NCBI GenBank assembly: GCA_965203865.1
Contig: OZ241916.1
Coordinates: 310,001 to 374,000, forward strand
Length of the DNA stretch: 64,000 nt
Reading direction: 5' to 3'
Source: G965200765 sp965203865
GTDB lineage: Bacteria > Pseudomonadota > Gammaproteobacteria > Arenicellales > JAJDZL01
Shown: piece after piece, positions 35,026-44,134 of the stretch
How the letters are laid out: every line of letters starts with the position of its first letter
How positions within the stretch are numbered: position 1 is the stretch's first letter
The notes under the pieces: generated by a model
What the model was told of the DNA's origin: nothing
Databases searched by the model: none
The model's input: the letters and a program-made list of their open reading frames with translations, nothing else
Program-made: the position numbers and the translations under genes

Positions 35026-38000
35026 ATGCACAGATGCCAGTGCGCCGAACAAGGCTTGCCGCTTCTCTGCTTGGCTTTGCTGCACTGCTGTGCCTGCTGC
35101 CTGAAGCCGAGGCAATTTCACCGACCTGGATGTATGCGGACGAGGCAAATGGAACTCGAATGACCACTGATAATGTGCTACCCGGCCGGACTATTGATTC
35201 GACCGTAGCTGTCAGTAACATGCGTATATGGGATGCCCCTTACGGTAGTACGAATCATATTGGTTCCAGATTTACTATCACCAATCTTACCCGGGGTTGT
35301 TCGAATAGGTGTTTGGTCTTCAATTTGGGGTACACGGGAGGAAATCCTGCTTCAACTGCAAGATATAGAATTGGCCTACAGGCGAGCGCACAGGGACAGA
35401 CTGGCGATTCTGCAATAAATGTTATCGGCAATTTTGAAATTCGAACGAATCCGACAGGCAAGGTGGTGGTAATCACTTCAACCACCGGCCAGCCAACAGA
35501 GGCTGGCGGCACCTCGACCATCAGATTGAGGCTGTCAACAGCGCCTAGTGGCAATGTAACGGTTGCTGTTTCAGTTTCAGACACCACCGAGGCGAGCTTA
35601 TCAACCAGTTCGTTGACCTTTACAAGCACTAACTTCCGCACCCACCAGACGGTGACGGTAACCGGGAAGGACGATTCGCTTTACGATGGAACGAAAAGCT
35701 ACAATGTAGTCTTCGATCCGGCGAGTACCGCTGATGTCACCTACGGCACAGCCCCCAATGTAAATGTAGCAAGGACAACCACCGACGACGAGACGGCGCC
35801 GACGGTTACGTTGGCGCTGGGGTCTACGTCAATCTCGGAAAACGGCGGCTCAACCGGGGTTACTGCGAGCATCGGCGCAACGGACGACTTGACGGAGGCG
35901 AACATAGTGATCACGGTGGGTGCGGCATCATCGTCGCACTACAACTTGACGACGAACAAGACGCTTACCATAGCGGCGGGGCAGAGGAGCAGCACCGGGA
36001 CAGTTTCAATTACAGCAGTTAACAACAGTACTTGGTCAGGGAACAAATCGGTGGCGGTAACGGGGACTGTTACTGCGCCTGCGGGTGTTAGCAACCCGTC
36101 GTCGCAGACGCTCACGATCACCGACAACGATACGGCGCCGACGGTGACGCTGGCGCTGGGTTCTACGTCGATTTCGGAGAACGGCGGCTCGACCGGGGTT
36201 ACTGCGAGCATCGGCGCAACGGATGCCTTGGCGGAGGCGAATATAGTGATCACGGTGGGTGCAGCGTCTTCTTCGAACTACAACTTGACGACGAACAAGA
36301 CGCTTACCATAGCGGCGGGCCAGAGGAGCAGCACCGGGACAGTTACAATTACAGCAGTTGACAACAGTGCGTTTGGGGCAAGCCTGGCGGTGACAGTAAC
36401 GGGGGATGTTACTGCGCCTACAGGTGTCAGCGACCCGTCGTCGCTGACGCTGACGATTACGAACGACGATTTTCCGACCCTGACGATCAGTTCGCCTTCT
36501 GTGTCAGAGGGCGATAGCGGGCAAACCAGCATGACCTTCACAGTAACCCGGAGCTACGCCATTGCCGCAAGCTCCACAGTGGCCTATGCGGAGATTACCG
36601 CGATGAGCGACCGCGGCACTGCCACTTCGGGAACGGACTTCGCAGCTCTTACTGGCGGGACGCTGACATTTGCCTCGGGCTCATCCGCAACCCAGTCGTT
36701 CACGGTCATGGTTAACGGCGACACGGCGGCTGAGGCGTACGAAACTGTCAAGGTGAGGCTCAGCAGTGCGACGAATGCGGTGCTCAGCGGCGGGGGGACG
36801 ACCCTGGACGGTACGGGAACCATTGAAAACGACGATGCACCGACTGTTTCGATCGACGCGCCGACAGCGACGGAGGGCGACAGCGGCTCTGTCAACATGA
36901 CGTTCACGGTTTCGCTGAGCTACCGGTTTGCTCAGCAGGTAACGGTAGGCTATGCGGATGCCGGCAACGGCACCGCGGCTTCGGGAACGGACTACACAGC
37001 GATTACGGCTGGTACGCTGACCTTCGCGGCCGGCACCAGCACTACCAGCCAGACGATTACGGTATCGGTGCGGGGCGATACCGTCGACGAGCCGGACGAG
37101 ACGATTGTGGTGACCCTGAGCAGCTTGACAGGCGGGGTGTTCAGCGGCGGCGCTGCGTCGATTACCGGCACCGGCACGATCACGGACGATGAAACGCCGG
37201 CGTTTTCAATCGACTCGCCGATGGTTACGGAAGGCGACAGCGGCTCGGTTACCATGACGTTCACAGTAACCCTGGACTTGGCCGGCCACGAGCAGACGAC
37301 AGTGAACTATATGGATGCCGGCAGCGGCACGGCGACTTCGGGAACGGACTACGCGGCGATTACGGCTGGCACGCTGACCTTCGATGCCGGCGATACCAGC
37401 GAGACATTCACTGTTTCCATTACAGGCGACGCAATCGACGAGCCTAGCGAGACGGTTGTGGTGACCTTGGGCAGCGCCTCGACGGGCACTGCAATTTCCA
37501 CGGGAACCGGCACCGGCACGATCACGGACAACGACACGCCGATATTTTCAATCGACTCGCCGACCGCGACGGAAGGCGACAGCGGCTCGGTGAACATGAC
37601 GTTCACGGTAACTTTGAGCCCGGTCAGCTACCAGGCGACGACAGTGAGCTACGCCGATGCTGGAACCGGCACCGCGACATCGGGGACTGACTATACGGCG
37701 ATCACGACCACCACGCTGAACTTCGCCGCCGGCGCCGCCAGCCAGACATTTACGGTTGCCATGACAGGCGACACAGCAAGCGAAGGCGCTGAAACAGTTC
37801 TGGTTTCATTGAGCAGTCCCTCGTCGGGAACGCAGGTTTCTTCCGCCAGCGGCACGGGTACCGGCATAATTATCGACAACGAGAAGCCGTCCTTTGTAAT
37901 CAGCGCACCTTCTTCAGTTTCGGAGGGTGACAGCGGTTCGACTTCGCTGGCTTTCACAGTTTCGCTGCTTCCCTCGCATACTCAGAGTGTGACAGTCAGC

Positions 38001-40643
38001 TACAGCATAGCCGGAACTGCAAGTTCGGGTTCCGACTATACGGCGAGCACCAGCGGCACGCTCACCTTCGCCGCCAGTGACACTATCAAGACCATCGCTG
38101 TATCGGTGCAGGGCGATACAATCGACGAGCCGGACGAGACAGTCGTGGTTACGCTCAGCAATGCGAGTACTTCAAGCATTTCAATAGCTATCAGCAGTGC
38201 AACGTCAACGATCGTTGACGACGATGTGCCGGCATTTTCGATCGATTCGCCAAGCGTGGCGGAAGGCACCAGCGGCTCTGCTGACCTGACGTTCACAGTA
38301 ACCCTGAGTCCGGCCAGCTACCAGCAGGTGACAGTTGACTACGCCGATGCCGGCAGCGGCACGGCGACCTCGGGAACGGACTACACGGCGGTTACGGCCG
38401 GCATGCTGACCTTCGCCGCCGGCGAAAGCAGCAAGACCATCGCTGTATCAGTGCAGGGCGATGCGAATGACGAGCCGGACGAGACAATCGTTATTCTGCT
38501 GAGCAGCGCTCCGGCGGGTACTACAATTTCCACGCCGACCGGCACCGGCACGATCACCGACGATGACACGCCGACATTTTCAATCGACTCGCCAAGCGTG
38601 ACAGAAGGCGACAGCGGCACTGTCGACATGACGTTCACAGTAACCCTGAGTCCGGCCAGCTACCGGGATGTGACAGTTGACTACGCCGATGCCGGCAGCG
38701 GCACGGCGACCTCGGGAACCGACTACACAGCGATTGCAGCGGGCATGCTGACCTTCGATGTCGGCGATACCAGCAAGACTATCACTGTTGTGGTGGCAGG
38801 CGATATAGAAGAGGAGTCGGACGAGACAATTGTTGTGCAGCTGAGCAATGCGCCGGACGGCACAAGAATTTCGGCAACTGGCGGGACTGGCACGATTACC
38901 AACGACGACTCGTCGAACAACAATCTGGCCAGCCTGGTGCTGTCGGCGGGCAGCCTGAGTCCTGGATTTTCCCGCTCCCGCGTGAACTATGGGGCGGTTG
39001 TGCCCTATGATACTGAAAACCTGACAGTGACGCCGACTGTAGAAGACCGGCTTGCAAGCGTTCAGGTAAACGGAGCTGCGGTGGAGAGCGGTTCCCCCAG
39101 TGCACCAATCAGCCTCACCGAAGGTGAAAACACGATTGCCGTGCTAGTAACGGCGGAAACCGGCGTGCAGAAGACCTATACAGTAGTTGTTACCCGTGTT
39201 TCACAACTGGCGGAGGCGGTGCTTCAAGAGCTGGACGAGATTATTATTCCGGAAGTGACGCGCGAAATCACGGCGAGCACTCAGGCAGCTGTTGCAGACC
39301 GGATTGCTACCGCGATCGGCAATCTGCCCGACTTCAGTTCGGGAATGCCGGGCGGCTCGCCCGCCGGGGGGCTGATGCCGGTTCTGCAGAAGGTTGCCGA
39401 CTACAACCGCGCCCGGGACCGGGATCCGGAGGTGACCGAGTCTTCGCTTTACCAGTCGCTGGACGGGACAAGATTTGTCTATGCGACCGATAGCGGCGAA
39501 GGCGGTTCAGCCTGCTTTGGCTGTGCAGGCGTGTCTGTATGGGGTGCAGTTGACTTTCGCAGGATGAAGGGCGGCGACAAGAGCCCGGTTGACTGGGAGG
39601 GCGAGCTGACAGTGCTCAATGTGGGCACGGATACAATGGTTGACAGCGGGATGGTGGCTGGCTTGTCGCTGGGTATTTCGAGAGGCAAATTCGGCTATTC
39701 CGGGGGTGCACAGGATACTCAGGGGACGCTGAAAACTCATATGAATACGCTCACCCCGTATTTTGGCTGGACGGTGTCGGAGCGGGCAAGCGTATGGGCA
39801 TCGGCAGGCTACGGGGAAGGCAAGATTGCCTACGATGACGAAGTGGCTGGCGCTCTCATTTCAAATGATACCTCTATGATCACGGTGTCAATGGGCGGTC
39901 GCCATCAGTTGAGTTCGGACGACGCTGCCGTTGACAACTCGGATGTAACGGACTTGAAGGCGGAAGTCTGGGGTACAAGGACCAAAATCAAGGCCAACGA
40001 ATTCAGAACCAGCAACACCTCGATTCAAACCCAGGGCTTGCGAATTGCTTTTGAGAACTACCGCGACAACTTGCTGGAGTCTGGAGCAACGCTTGCGTAT
40101 TCCCGCGAGGCTGGCGTTCGCTGGGACGGCGGCAGCGGCGACACCGGTGCCGGCTTCGAAGGCGGTGCCAGCGTGAAGTACTACAACCCGTTGACGTGTC
40201 TGAACATGACTGCCACCGCTCGCCTGCTTGCTGCCCATGAAAGCGGACGCGAAGAGTGGGGCGGCGGTTTGAGCATGAGAAGAGATCCGTGTGCCAGGGA
40301 AACCGGAATGTCCTACGGGGTTTCATTGTCGCACGGCGACACTGCCAGCGGCTTGGACTCGCTGTGGGAGAAGAGTGCGCAGTGGCGACGGTCGTCTTCA
40401 GATGAGAAAGCTCCGAAAGCGAGCATTGATTCGGAAATCGGCTATACATTGTATGGAAGCAAGGGGTTCCATACGCCCTATGCCGGATTCGGACATCAGA
40501 GCGGCGGTGTTCGAAACTATCGCACCGGCTTGCGCTATACACAAACTTCAGGCGCATCGCTCGGGTTTGAACTGGAGCGCAGGGAAGCGGCCAGCAAGCA
40601 GCCGGACAATAGAGCCATGCTCACCGGGCAAGTCAACTGGTAG
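35022..40643 (+). CDS. Giant Calx-beta autotransporter-like surface protein
   Basis: 1873 residues from a GTG (ATG at 35034 is an alternative). A signal peptide covers about 1-33 (RLAASLLGFAALLCLLPEAEA). After an N-terminal domain come two related ~113-residue units beginning TVTLALGSTSISENGGSTGV. Then follows an array of Calx-beta units of ~114 residues with recurring FSIDSPxxxEGDSGS and GTATSGTDYTAI. A cadherin-like beta-sandwich lies at about 1300-1390 (LASLVLSAGSLSPGFS). From about 1480 to the end there is a beta-barrel-like region rich in alternating hydrophobic residues (VSVWGAVDFRRM, VAGLSLGISRGKFGYSG), closing with GQVNW and an aromatic last residue as in autotransporters. It is probably an outer-membrane adhesin displayed on a barrel. 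The Calx-beta repeats bind calcium in known proteins. It is monocistronic. Confidence 0.8.
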   Translation: MNAQMPVRRTRLAASLLGFAALLCLLPEAEAISPTWMYADEANGTRMTTDNVLPGRTIDSTVAVSNMRIWDAPYGSTNHIGSRFTITNLTRGCSNRCLVFNLGYTGGNPASTARYRIGLQASAQGQTGDSAINVIGNFEIRTNPTGKVVVITSTTGQPTEAGGTSTIRLRLSTAPSGNVTVAVSVSDTTEASLSTSSLTFTSTNFRTHQTVTVTGKDDSLYDGTKSYNVVFDPASTADVTYGTAPNVNVARTTTDDETAPTVTLALGSTSISENGGSTGVTASIGATDDLTEANIVITVGAASSSHYNLTTNKTLTIAAGQRSSTGTVSITAVNNSTWSGNKSVAVTGTVTAPAGVSNPSSQTLTITDNDTAPTVTLALGSTSISENGGSTGVTASIGATDALAEANIVITVGAASSSNYNLTTNKTLTIAAGQRSSTGTVTITAVDNSAFGASLAVTVTGDVTAPTGVSDPSSLTLTITNDDFPTLTISSPSVSEGDSGQTSMTFTVTRSYAIAASSTVAYAEITAMSDRGTATSGTDFAALTGGTLTFASGSSATQSFTVMVNGDTAAEAYETVKVRLSSATNAVLSGGGTTLDGTGTIENDDAPTVSIDAPTATEGDSGSVNMTFTVSLSYRFAQQVTVGYADAGNGTAASGTDYTAITAGTLTFAAGTSTTSQTITVSVRGDTVDEPDETIVVTLSSLTGGVFSGGAASITGTGTITDDETPAFSIDSPMVTEGDSGSVTMTFTVTLDLAGHEQTTVNYMDAGSGTATSGTDYAAITAGTLTFDAGDTSETFTVSITGDAIDEPSETVVVTLGSASTGTAISTGTGTGTITDNDTPIFSIDSPTATEGDSGSVNMTFTVTLSPVSYQATTVSYADAGTGTATSGTDYTAITTTTLNFAAGAASQTFTVAMTGDTASEGAETVLVSLSSPSSGTQVSSASGTGTGIIIDNEKPSFVISAPSSVSEGDSGSTSLAFTVSLLPSHTQSVTVSYSIAGTASSGSDYTASTSGTLTFAASDTIKTIAVSVQGDTIDEPDETVVVTLSNASTSSISIAISSATSTIVDDDVPAFSIDSPSVAEGTSGSADLTFTVTLSPASYQQVTVDYADAGSGTATSGTDYTAVTAGMLTFAAGESSKTIAVSVQGDANDEPDETIVILLSSAPAGTTISTPTGTGTITDDDTPTFSIDSPSVTEGDSGTVDMTFTVTLSPASYRDVTVDYADAGSGTATSGTDYTAIAAGMLTFDVGDTSKTITVVVAGDIEEESDETIVVQLSNAPDGTRISATGGTGTITNDDSSNNNLASLVLSAGSLSPGFSRSRVNYGAVVPYDTENLTVTPTVEDRLASVQVNGAAVESGSPSAPISLTEGENTIAVLVTAETGVQKTYTVVVTRVSQLAEAVLQELDEIIIPEVTREITASTQAAVADRIATAIGNLPDFSSGMPGGSPAGGLMPVLQKVADYNRARDRDPEVTESSLYQSLDGTRFVYATDSGEGGSACFGCAGVSVWGAVDFRRMKGGDKSPVDWEGELTVLNVGTDTMVDSGMVAGLSLGISRGKFGYSGGAQDTQGTLKTHMNTLTPYFGWTVSERASVWASAGYGEGKIAYDDEVAGALISNDTSMITVSMGGRHQLSSDDAAVDNSDVTDLKAEVWGTRTKIKANEFRTSNTSIQTQGLRIAFENYRDNLLESGATLAYSREAGVRWDGGSGDTGAGFEGGASVKYYNPLTCLNMTATARLLAAHESGREEWGGGLSMRRDPCARETGMSYGVSLSHGDTASGLDSLWEKSAQWRRSSSDEKAPKASIDSEIGYTLYGSKGFHTPYAGFGHQSGGVRNYRTGLRYTQTSGASLGFELERREAASKQPDNRAMLTGQVNW
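35796..38905 (+). repeat. Array of ~340-bp repeats coding for Calx-beta units
   Basis: Two near-identical 339-bp units (from 35796 and 36135) are followed by at least six more divergent units with a period near 342 bp up to about 38905. The high DNA identity in parts (for example GGCGACAGCGGCTC) makes copy number prone to recombination. Confidence 0.8.
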
Positions 40644-41294
40644 GAAATTTCAACTTGCTTTGAACTTTGCCTAAGGCATGGTGTTTACAAGTTTCTGGTT
40701 TTCAGCTGCTGTAGAAAAACAGATTTTCTCGGATTGGTATCGTGGAGCATTCAAGCGTTCTTGCATCTTTCGTGAAGAATGCTCCCTTCATATAAAGCCC
40801 ATGCAAGAACATGATTGATTGAGCCTCGCCAATATTCGATTTTGTCATGGCTTGTGCACAAGTACAAGCCGCCATTGATATCATAGTCGGCATGTGCATT
40901 CCAGATTTTTACTGACTCTGCATGCTGGTTTCCGTTTTCTGTAAAAAGTTCTGACTCTATGGCAATGAGATCAATATCTGATATTCCACTGGGGTTCCAA
41001 GTACATGCGAGACGAAAAGAATTGTCATGTCCGGATTCACTTCATTCACGATTGCCGTCACCATTTTTTGCAGATGACTATATGTATTTCCATGGGAATT
41101 GTGTCAATGTTCACAATTTCTATATAAAATGGTTGCAATCACCCATAAAATTTCCAGTTAAATTGAAAATCGTCAAATTCTTTTCACAAGAAGTTGGATG
41201 GCTAGTAGAGTAAAATTCCATCAGATTTCTGGTAGTTTACTAAACAGACGATTGAAGATTCATTGCTGAATAAAATTGATTAAGGAGTCGCGAA
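40644..41294. other. Gene-free stretch before glyA
   Basis: About 650 bases between the surface protein and glyA. Two short frames (plus 40959-41213, minus 40702-40899) lack family features and ribosome sites. A promoter and leader for the glyA-sox genes should lie in the right part, but no riboswitch fold was recognised. Confidence 0.4.
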
Positions 41295-42545
41295 ATGTTT
41301 ACAAAGGCGGATAGGATTGAAGGCTACGACGAACAATTATGGGAAGCTATAAGGAACGAGCAAGTTCGACAGGAAGAGCATGTTGAGTTGATTGCTTCTG
41401 AGAACTATACGAGCCCGCGCGTACTGGAAGCACAAGGTTCCGTTCTCACCAACAAGTACGCCGAAGGATATCCGGGAAAACGTTACTACGGTGGATGTGA
41501 ATTTGTAGATGTAGCCGAAGACCTGGCTATTGAACGAGCAAAAAAACTGTTTGATGCCGCTTTCGTCAATGTACAACCGCATTCCGGTTCCCAAGCGAAT
41601 TCCGCAGTCTACATGGCGCTTCTGGAGCCCCACGATACAATTTTGGGGATGAGTCTTGATCACGGCGGACACTTGACGCATGGTTCAAAAGTCAACTTTT
41701 CCGGAAAGATCTACAACTCGGTGCAGTACGGAGTAGATGATGAGGGCATTGTCAACTACGAACAACTCGAGGAACTTGCTGCGGAACACAAGCCGAAAAT
41801 GATTGTTGCAGGCTTTTCTGCATATTCAAGAGTTATGGACTGGGGCAGGTTCCGCGAAATTTCCGACCGGCACGGAGCATACCTTTTCGTTGATATGGCG
41901 CATGTCGCCGGATTGGTTGCTGCAGATCTGTATCCCAATCCGGTACCAATTGCAGACGTTACGACTACAACCACTCATAAAACCCTGCGGGGGCCAAGAG
42001 GCGGCTTGATACTGGCGCGTGCCAACGAAGAGATTGAGAAAAAGCTTAATTCATCTGTTTTTCCAGGCGGCCAAGGGGGGCCGTTAATGCATGTTATTGC
42101 AGCCAAAGCCGTTGCTTTCAAGGAAGCACTGGAGCCGGATTTTGCTGCCTACCAGCAGCAAGTGCTTGATAATGCGCGAGCGATGGCAGCCACGTTTATG
42201 GAGCGAGGATACAATGTCGTATCCGGGGGAACAGATGATCATCTGTTTTTGCTGAATCTGATTGACAAGGACATTACCGGCAAGGATGCTGCTGCCGCAC
42301 TGGGGAGAGCGAACATTACTGTCAATAAAAACACCGTTCCAAATGATCCAAGGTCGCCGTTTGTTACCAGCGGATTGCGGATTGGTTCGCCTGCTTCGAC
42401 TACCCGTGGTTTTAAAGAGGCAGAAATGCGCGAACTGGTGAATTGGATGTGCGACATACTTGACAACATTGAAGACGAAGAAACAAATGCGCAAGTGAAA
42501 GACAAAGTGAAGGAGCTATGCTCCCGCTTCCCCGTTTATCGCTAA
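41295..42545 (+). CDS. glyA: Serine hydroxymethyltransferase
   Basis: 416 residues of normal length. It interconverts serine and glycine with tetrahydrofolate using PLP. Family motifs: ELIASENYTSPRVLEAQGS, TNKYAEGYPGKRYYGGCEFV, the PLP-lysine region VTTTTHKTLRGPRGG, and SGLRIGSPASTTRGF. The ATG has an AAGGAG site. It lies 38 bases before soxB, so this copy likely serves sarcosine catabolism: it turns the glycine and methylene-THF from sarcosine oxidation into serine. Confidence 0.96.
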   Translation: MFTKADRIEGYDEQLWEAIRNEQVRQEEHVELIASENYTSPRVLEAQGSVLTNKYAEGYPGKRYYGGCEFVDVAEDLAIERAKKLFDAAFVNVQPHSGSQANSAVYMALLEPHDTILGMSLDHGGHLTHGSKVNFSGKIYNSVQYGVDDEGIVNYEQLEELAAEHKPKMIVAGFSAYSRVMDWGRFREISDRHGAYLFVDMAHVAGLVAADLYPNPVPIADVTTTTTHKTLRGPRGGLILARANEEIEKKLNSSVFPGGQGGPLMHVIAAKAVAFKEALEPDFAAYQQQVLDNARAMAATFMERGYNVVSGGTDDHLFLLNLIDKDITGKDAAAALGRANITVNKNTVPNDPRSPFVTSGLRIGSPASTTRGFKEAEMRELVNWMCDILDNIEDEETNAQVKDKVKELCSRFPVYR

Positions 42546-42583
42546 GTGAGTAGCCACTCCTGCATTGGCCGACGATTCAGGCG

Positions 42584-43834
42584 GTGAAAAAATATTCAAT
42601 TTTTAGTTTGGCCCGGCATGCACTCAGTGGCCACGCAAACTGGCCGAAGGCCTGGCGCGAACCCGACCCGAAAAAATCCTACGATGTAATTATCATAGGT
42701 GGCGGCGGGCATGGTCTTGCAACAGCGTATTATCTGGCAAAAGAACACGGAATTACGAATGTAGCCGTAATAGAAAAAGGCTGGATAGGCGGCGGCAACA
42801 CAGGAAGGAATACCACTATCGTGCGCTCCAACTATCTTTGGGATGAGGCAGCCCATCTTTACGAAAAATCCATGAAACTGTGGGAAGGTCTGTCGCAGGA
42901 GTTGAACTTCAATGTCATGTTTAGCCAACGCGGGGTCATGAACCTTGGCCACACTCTCCAGGATATGCGAGATATTTATCGAAGATCCAATGCGAATAAA
43001 CTGAATGGAATTGATAGTGAAGTCTTGAATCCAGAGCAGATTCGTCAACTGGTTCCAATTATGAATACTTCTTCCCAGGCACGCTACCCGGTACTGGGAG
43101 CGTCGTTCCAGCCCCGGGGAGGAGTTGCAAGGCATGATGCTGTAGCCTGGGGTTTTGCAAGAGCCGCTGATTCAAGAGGTGTGGATATCATTCAAAACTG
43201 CGAAGTTACGGGTATTCGCAGAAACAGCGACGGCATTGTCGGCGTTGAGACAACGAAAGGATACATAGAGTCGCGAAAAGTCGGTGTAGTTGCTGCAGGT
43301 CACTCAAGCGTGATTGCTGAAATGGCGGGGATTCGAATGCCCATTGAAAGCCACCCTCTTCAGGCACTGGTGTCTGAGCCGATCAAGCCGGTCCTGCATA
43401 CAGTTGTCATGTCCAATGCAGTGCATGGCTACATTAGCCAGTCCGACAAGGGTGAACTGGTCATTGGTGCAGGAATTGATTCATACACAGGCTATGGACA
43501 GAGAGGGAGTTTTTCAACTATCGAGGGAAATATCGCTGCAATCGTTGAACTGTTTCCGATCTTCAGTCGAGTTCGAATGCTGCGACAATGGGGTGGAATT
43601 GTGGATGTATGTCCAGATGCCTGCCCCATTATCAGCAAAATGCCGATTGAAGGTTTGTATTTCAATTGCGGTTGGGGTACAGGCGGGTTCAAGGCTACAC
43701 CCGGGTCGGGCTGGGTGTTTGCACATACGATTGCCAAGAACGAGCCCCATGAATTGAACGCTCCTTTCAGTTTGGAACGGTTTACCACTGGCGCTTTGGT
43801 TGATGAGCACGGTGCCGCCGGGGTTGCACACTAA
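42584..43834 (+). CDS. soxB: Sarcosine oxidase beta subunit
   Basis: 416 residues from a GTG. This is the FAD- and FMN-binding subunit that oxidises sarcosine. The dinucleotide motif is VIIIGGGGHGLATAYYLAKE (about residue 32), followed by the glycine-rich GWIGGGNTGRNTTIVRSNY region. It is 41 residues short of nothing I can detect: the N-terminal SLARHALSGHANWPKAWREP segment is typical of SoxB. It is followed by soxD, soxA and soxG in the conserved BDAG order. Confidence 0.95.
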   Translation: MKKYSIFSLARHALSGHANWPKAWREPDPKKSYDVIIIGGGGHGLATAYYLAKEHGITNVAVIEKGWIGGGNTGRNTTIVRSNYLWDEAAHLYEKSMKLWEGLSQELNFNVMFSQRGVMNLGHTLQDMRDIYRRSNANKLNGIDSEVLNPEQIRQLVPIMNTSSQARYPVLGASFQPRGGVARHDAVAWGFARAADSRGVDIIQNCEVTGIRRNSDGIVGVETTKGYIESRKVGVVAAGHSSVIAEMAGIRMPIESHPLQALVSEPIKPVLHTVVMSNAVHGYISQSDKGELVIGAGIDSYTGYGQRGSFSTIEGNIAAIVELFPIFSRVRMLRQWGGIVDVCPDACPIISKMPIEGLYFNCGWGTGGFKATPGSGWVFAHTIAKNEPHELNAPFSLERFTTGALVDEHGAAGVAH

Positions 43835-43852
43835 GCAAGGCGGGTTGAACTG

Positions 43853-44134
43853 ATGTTGCTGATTAAATGTCCCTGGTGCGGGGAGCGAGATCAAACCGAG
43901 TTTTCCTGCGGCGGAGAAGCGCATATTGTTAGGCCCCTTGATCCAGAAAGCTTGTCGGATGCACAATGGGCGGATTATCTTTTTATGCGCAAAAACACGA
44001 AAGGCAAGCACCGGGAGCAGTGGTGCCATACTGCGGGCTGTCGCCGATGGTTCAACGCAGAACGGGATACAGTTTCCTACAAGTTTGGCGAGACTTACAA
44101 GCCGACTGAACCCAAGCCGGGAGAATCCAGGTGA
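43853..44134 (+). CDS. soxD: Sarcosine oxidase delta subunit
   Basis: 93 residues. It carries the zinc ligands of SoxD: CPWCGERD near the N-terminus, FSCGGEAH and HTAGCRRWF. DPESLSDAQWADYLFMRKN is the conserved middle. It lies 18 bases after soxB, and its stop overlaps the GTG of soxA by 4 bases (GTGA). It is a structural subunit of the heterotetramer. Confidence 0.95.
   Translation: MLLIKCPWCGERDQTEFSCGGEAHIVRPLDPESLSDAQWADYLFMRKNTKGKHREQWCHTAGCRRWFNAERDTVSYKFGETYKPTEPKPGESR

Noticed and set aside
36992..38638. Series of open frames antisense to the Calx-beta array
   Set aside because: They recur with the repeat period and are shadows of the repetitive coding strand; no protein features or ribosome sites are present.
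40702..41213. Two short frames between the surface protein and glyA
   Set aside because: No ribosome sites, domains or sensible neighbours; treated as intergenic.
41100..41294. Glycine or SAM/SAH riboswitch upstream of glyA
   Set aside because: The gene context invites one, but I could not find a conserved core or convincing pairing in this stretch.
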